5,236 bases of DNA, taken from the NCBI GenBank assembly GCA_018830405.1, contig JAHJSF010000034.1, positions 1 through 5,236 on the forward strand. Direction: 5' to 3'. The first letter of the stretch is position 1; each line of letters starts with the position of its first letter. Below the pieces are notes generated by a model that worked only from the letters and a program-made list of their open reading frames with translations, did no database searches and was not told the DNA's origin. Shown piece by piece: positions 5,010 to 5,236 of this stretch. Both the position numbers and the translations under genes were made by a program. Origin of the DNA: Nitrospinota bacterium. Its GTDB lineage: Bacteria; Nitrospinota; Nitrospinia; UBA9942; JAHJSF01.

Positions 5010-5236
5010 TGACTCAATGCTAATTAAAAATAGGGTCATGACTAGAACAGAGGACACTTTCTGATGATTTTAAGTATCAAAAAGTACAAATCACCGCCCC
5101 TGTTATTAAACCTAAACTCACACTCTTTTAAATGCAAGTGAAATGTTTTTTTACTCATGCCTCGGAAACCGGAAAGCCTAGTTTTGGCATAGCCCCAGAA
5201 GCCTTCGATTCCATTAATATGACTTCTACCGTGGAC
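5010..5236 (-). mobile_element. IS1595-family insertion sequence, transposase 3' end (right part outside window)
   Basis: The element is called from the transposase fragment at 5042-5236. Its outer edge should lie between the purU hairpin repeat and the transposase stop; I place it near 5010, where the GAGGGTGA repeat gives way to AT-rich sequence (GACTCAATGCTAATTAAAAA at 5011-5030). The terminal inverted repeat cannot be verified because the other end is outside the window, and no target-site duplication can be checked. The base composition is visibly more AT-rich than the operon next to it. Confidence 0.5.
5042..5236 (-). CDS. IS1595-family transposase, C-terminal part (5' end outside window)
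   Basis: Reading the minus strand from the right edge gives 64 residues without a stop, ending at TAG (5044-5042). The fragment begins VHGRSHINGIEGFWGYAK and continues through KTFHLHLKECEFRFNNR to RKCPLF. The block H-x-N-G-I-E-x-F-W-x-x-x-K (fragment residues 6-18), followed by a LHLKECEFRFN block, is characteristic of the C-terminal end of the DDE-type IS1595 (ISXO2-like) transposase domain. It includes the third catalytic position and the downstream Lys. The first two catalytic Asp residues would lie right of the window. No frameshift or stop is seen in the visible part, but whether the whole gene is intact is unknown. The start codon is not visible. Confidence 0.85.
   Translation of the reverse strand, partial: VHGRSHINGIEGFWGYAKTRLSGFRGMSKKTFHLHLKECEFRFNNRGGDLYFLILKIIRKCPLF

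Overview
This looks like a stretch of ordinary bacterial chromosome with an accessory element cut off at each end. The genes are typical bacterial housekeeping types. Isoleucine AUA and arginine AGA/AGG codons are used freely. The intergenic spaces carry hairpin-forming dispersed repeats of the kind common in Desulfobacterota, Nitrospirota and related uncultivated Gram-negative lineages. No rRNA, tRNA or lineage-defining gene is present, so this placement is a weak inference.

Layout. Positions 1-297 (+) hold the 3' end of a HigA-type antitoxin gene whose start lies left of the window. Positions 298-458 are a spacer with a dispersed repeat. Positions 459-1529 (-) encode histidinol-phosphate aminotransferase (hisC). 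Positions 1530-1867 are a gene-free divergent spacer with a second copy of the same repeat, another hairpin and two inverted repeats. From 1868 to 4961 four + strand genes follow with gaps of 1, 32 and 19 nt: rluB-like 23S rRNA pseudouridine synthase, tpx thiol peroxidase, rsmA (ksgA) 16S rRNA dimethyltransferase, and purU formyltetrahydrofolate deformylase. A further hairpin repeat follows purU. From 5042 to the right edge, on the minus strand, is the 3' end of an IS1595-family transposase gene whose start lies outside the window.

How the genes work together. The four-gene run looks like one operon. Two members modify ribosomal RNA (RluB, RsmA), one detoxifies hydroperoxides (Tpx), and one releases formate and tetrahydrofolate from 10-formyl-THF (PurU). 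The Shine-Dalgarno of tpx lies in the last codons of rluB, and that of purU overlaps the rsmA stop codon, so translation may be coupled. rsmA is the exception: it has no visible Shine-Dalgarno and follows a small hairpin. hisC stands apart from other his genes in this window and is bracketed by direct copies of the dispersed repeat.

I do not see a convincing undescribed system. The points most worth a second look are the partial IS1595 transposase at the right edge, the repeat-flanked hisC, the Lys/Arg/Thr tail of RluB, the SD-less rsmA leader, and the G8 tract in purU.
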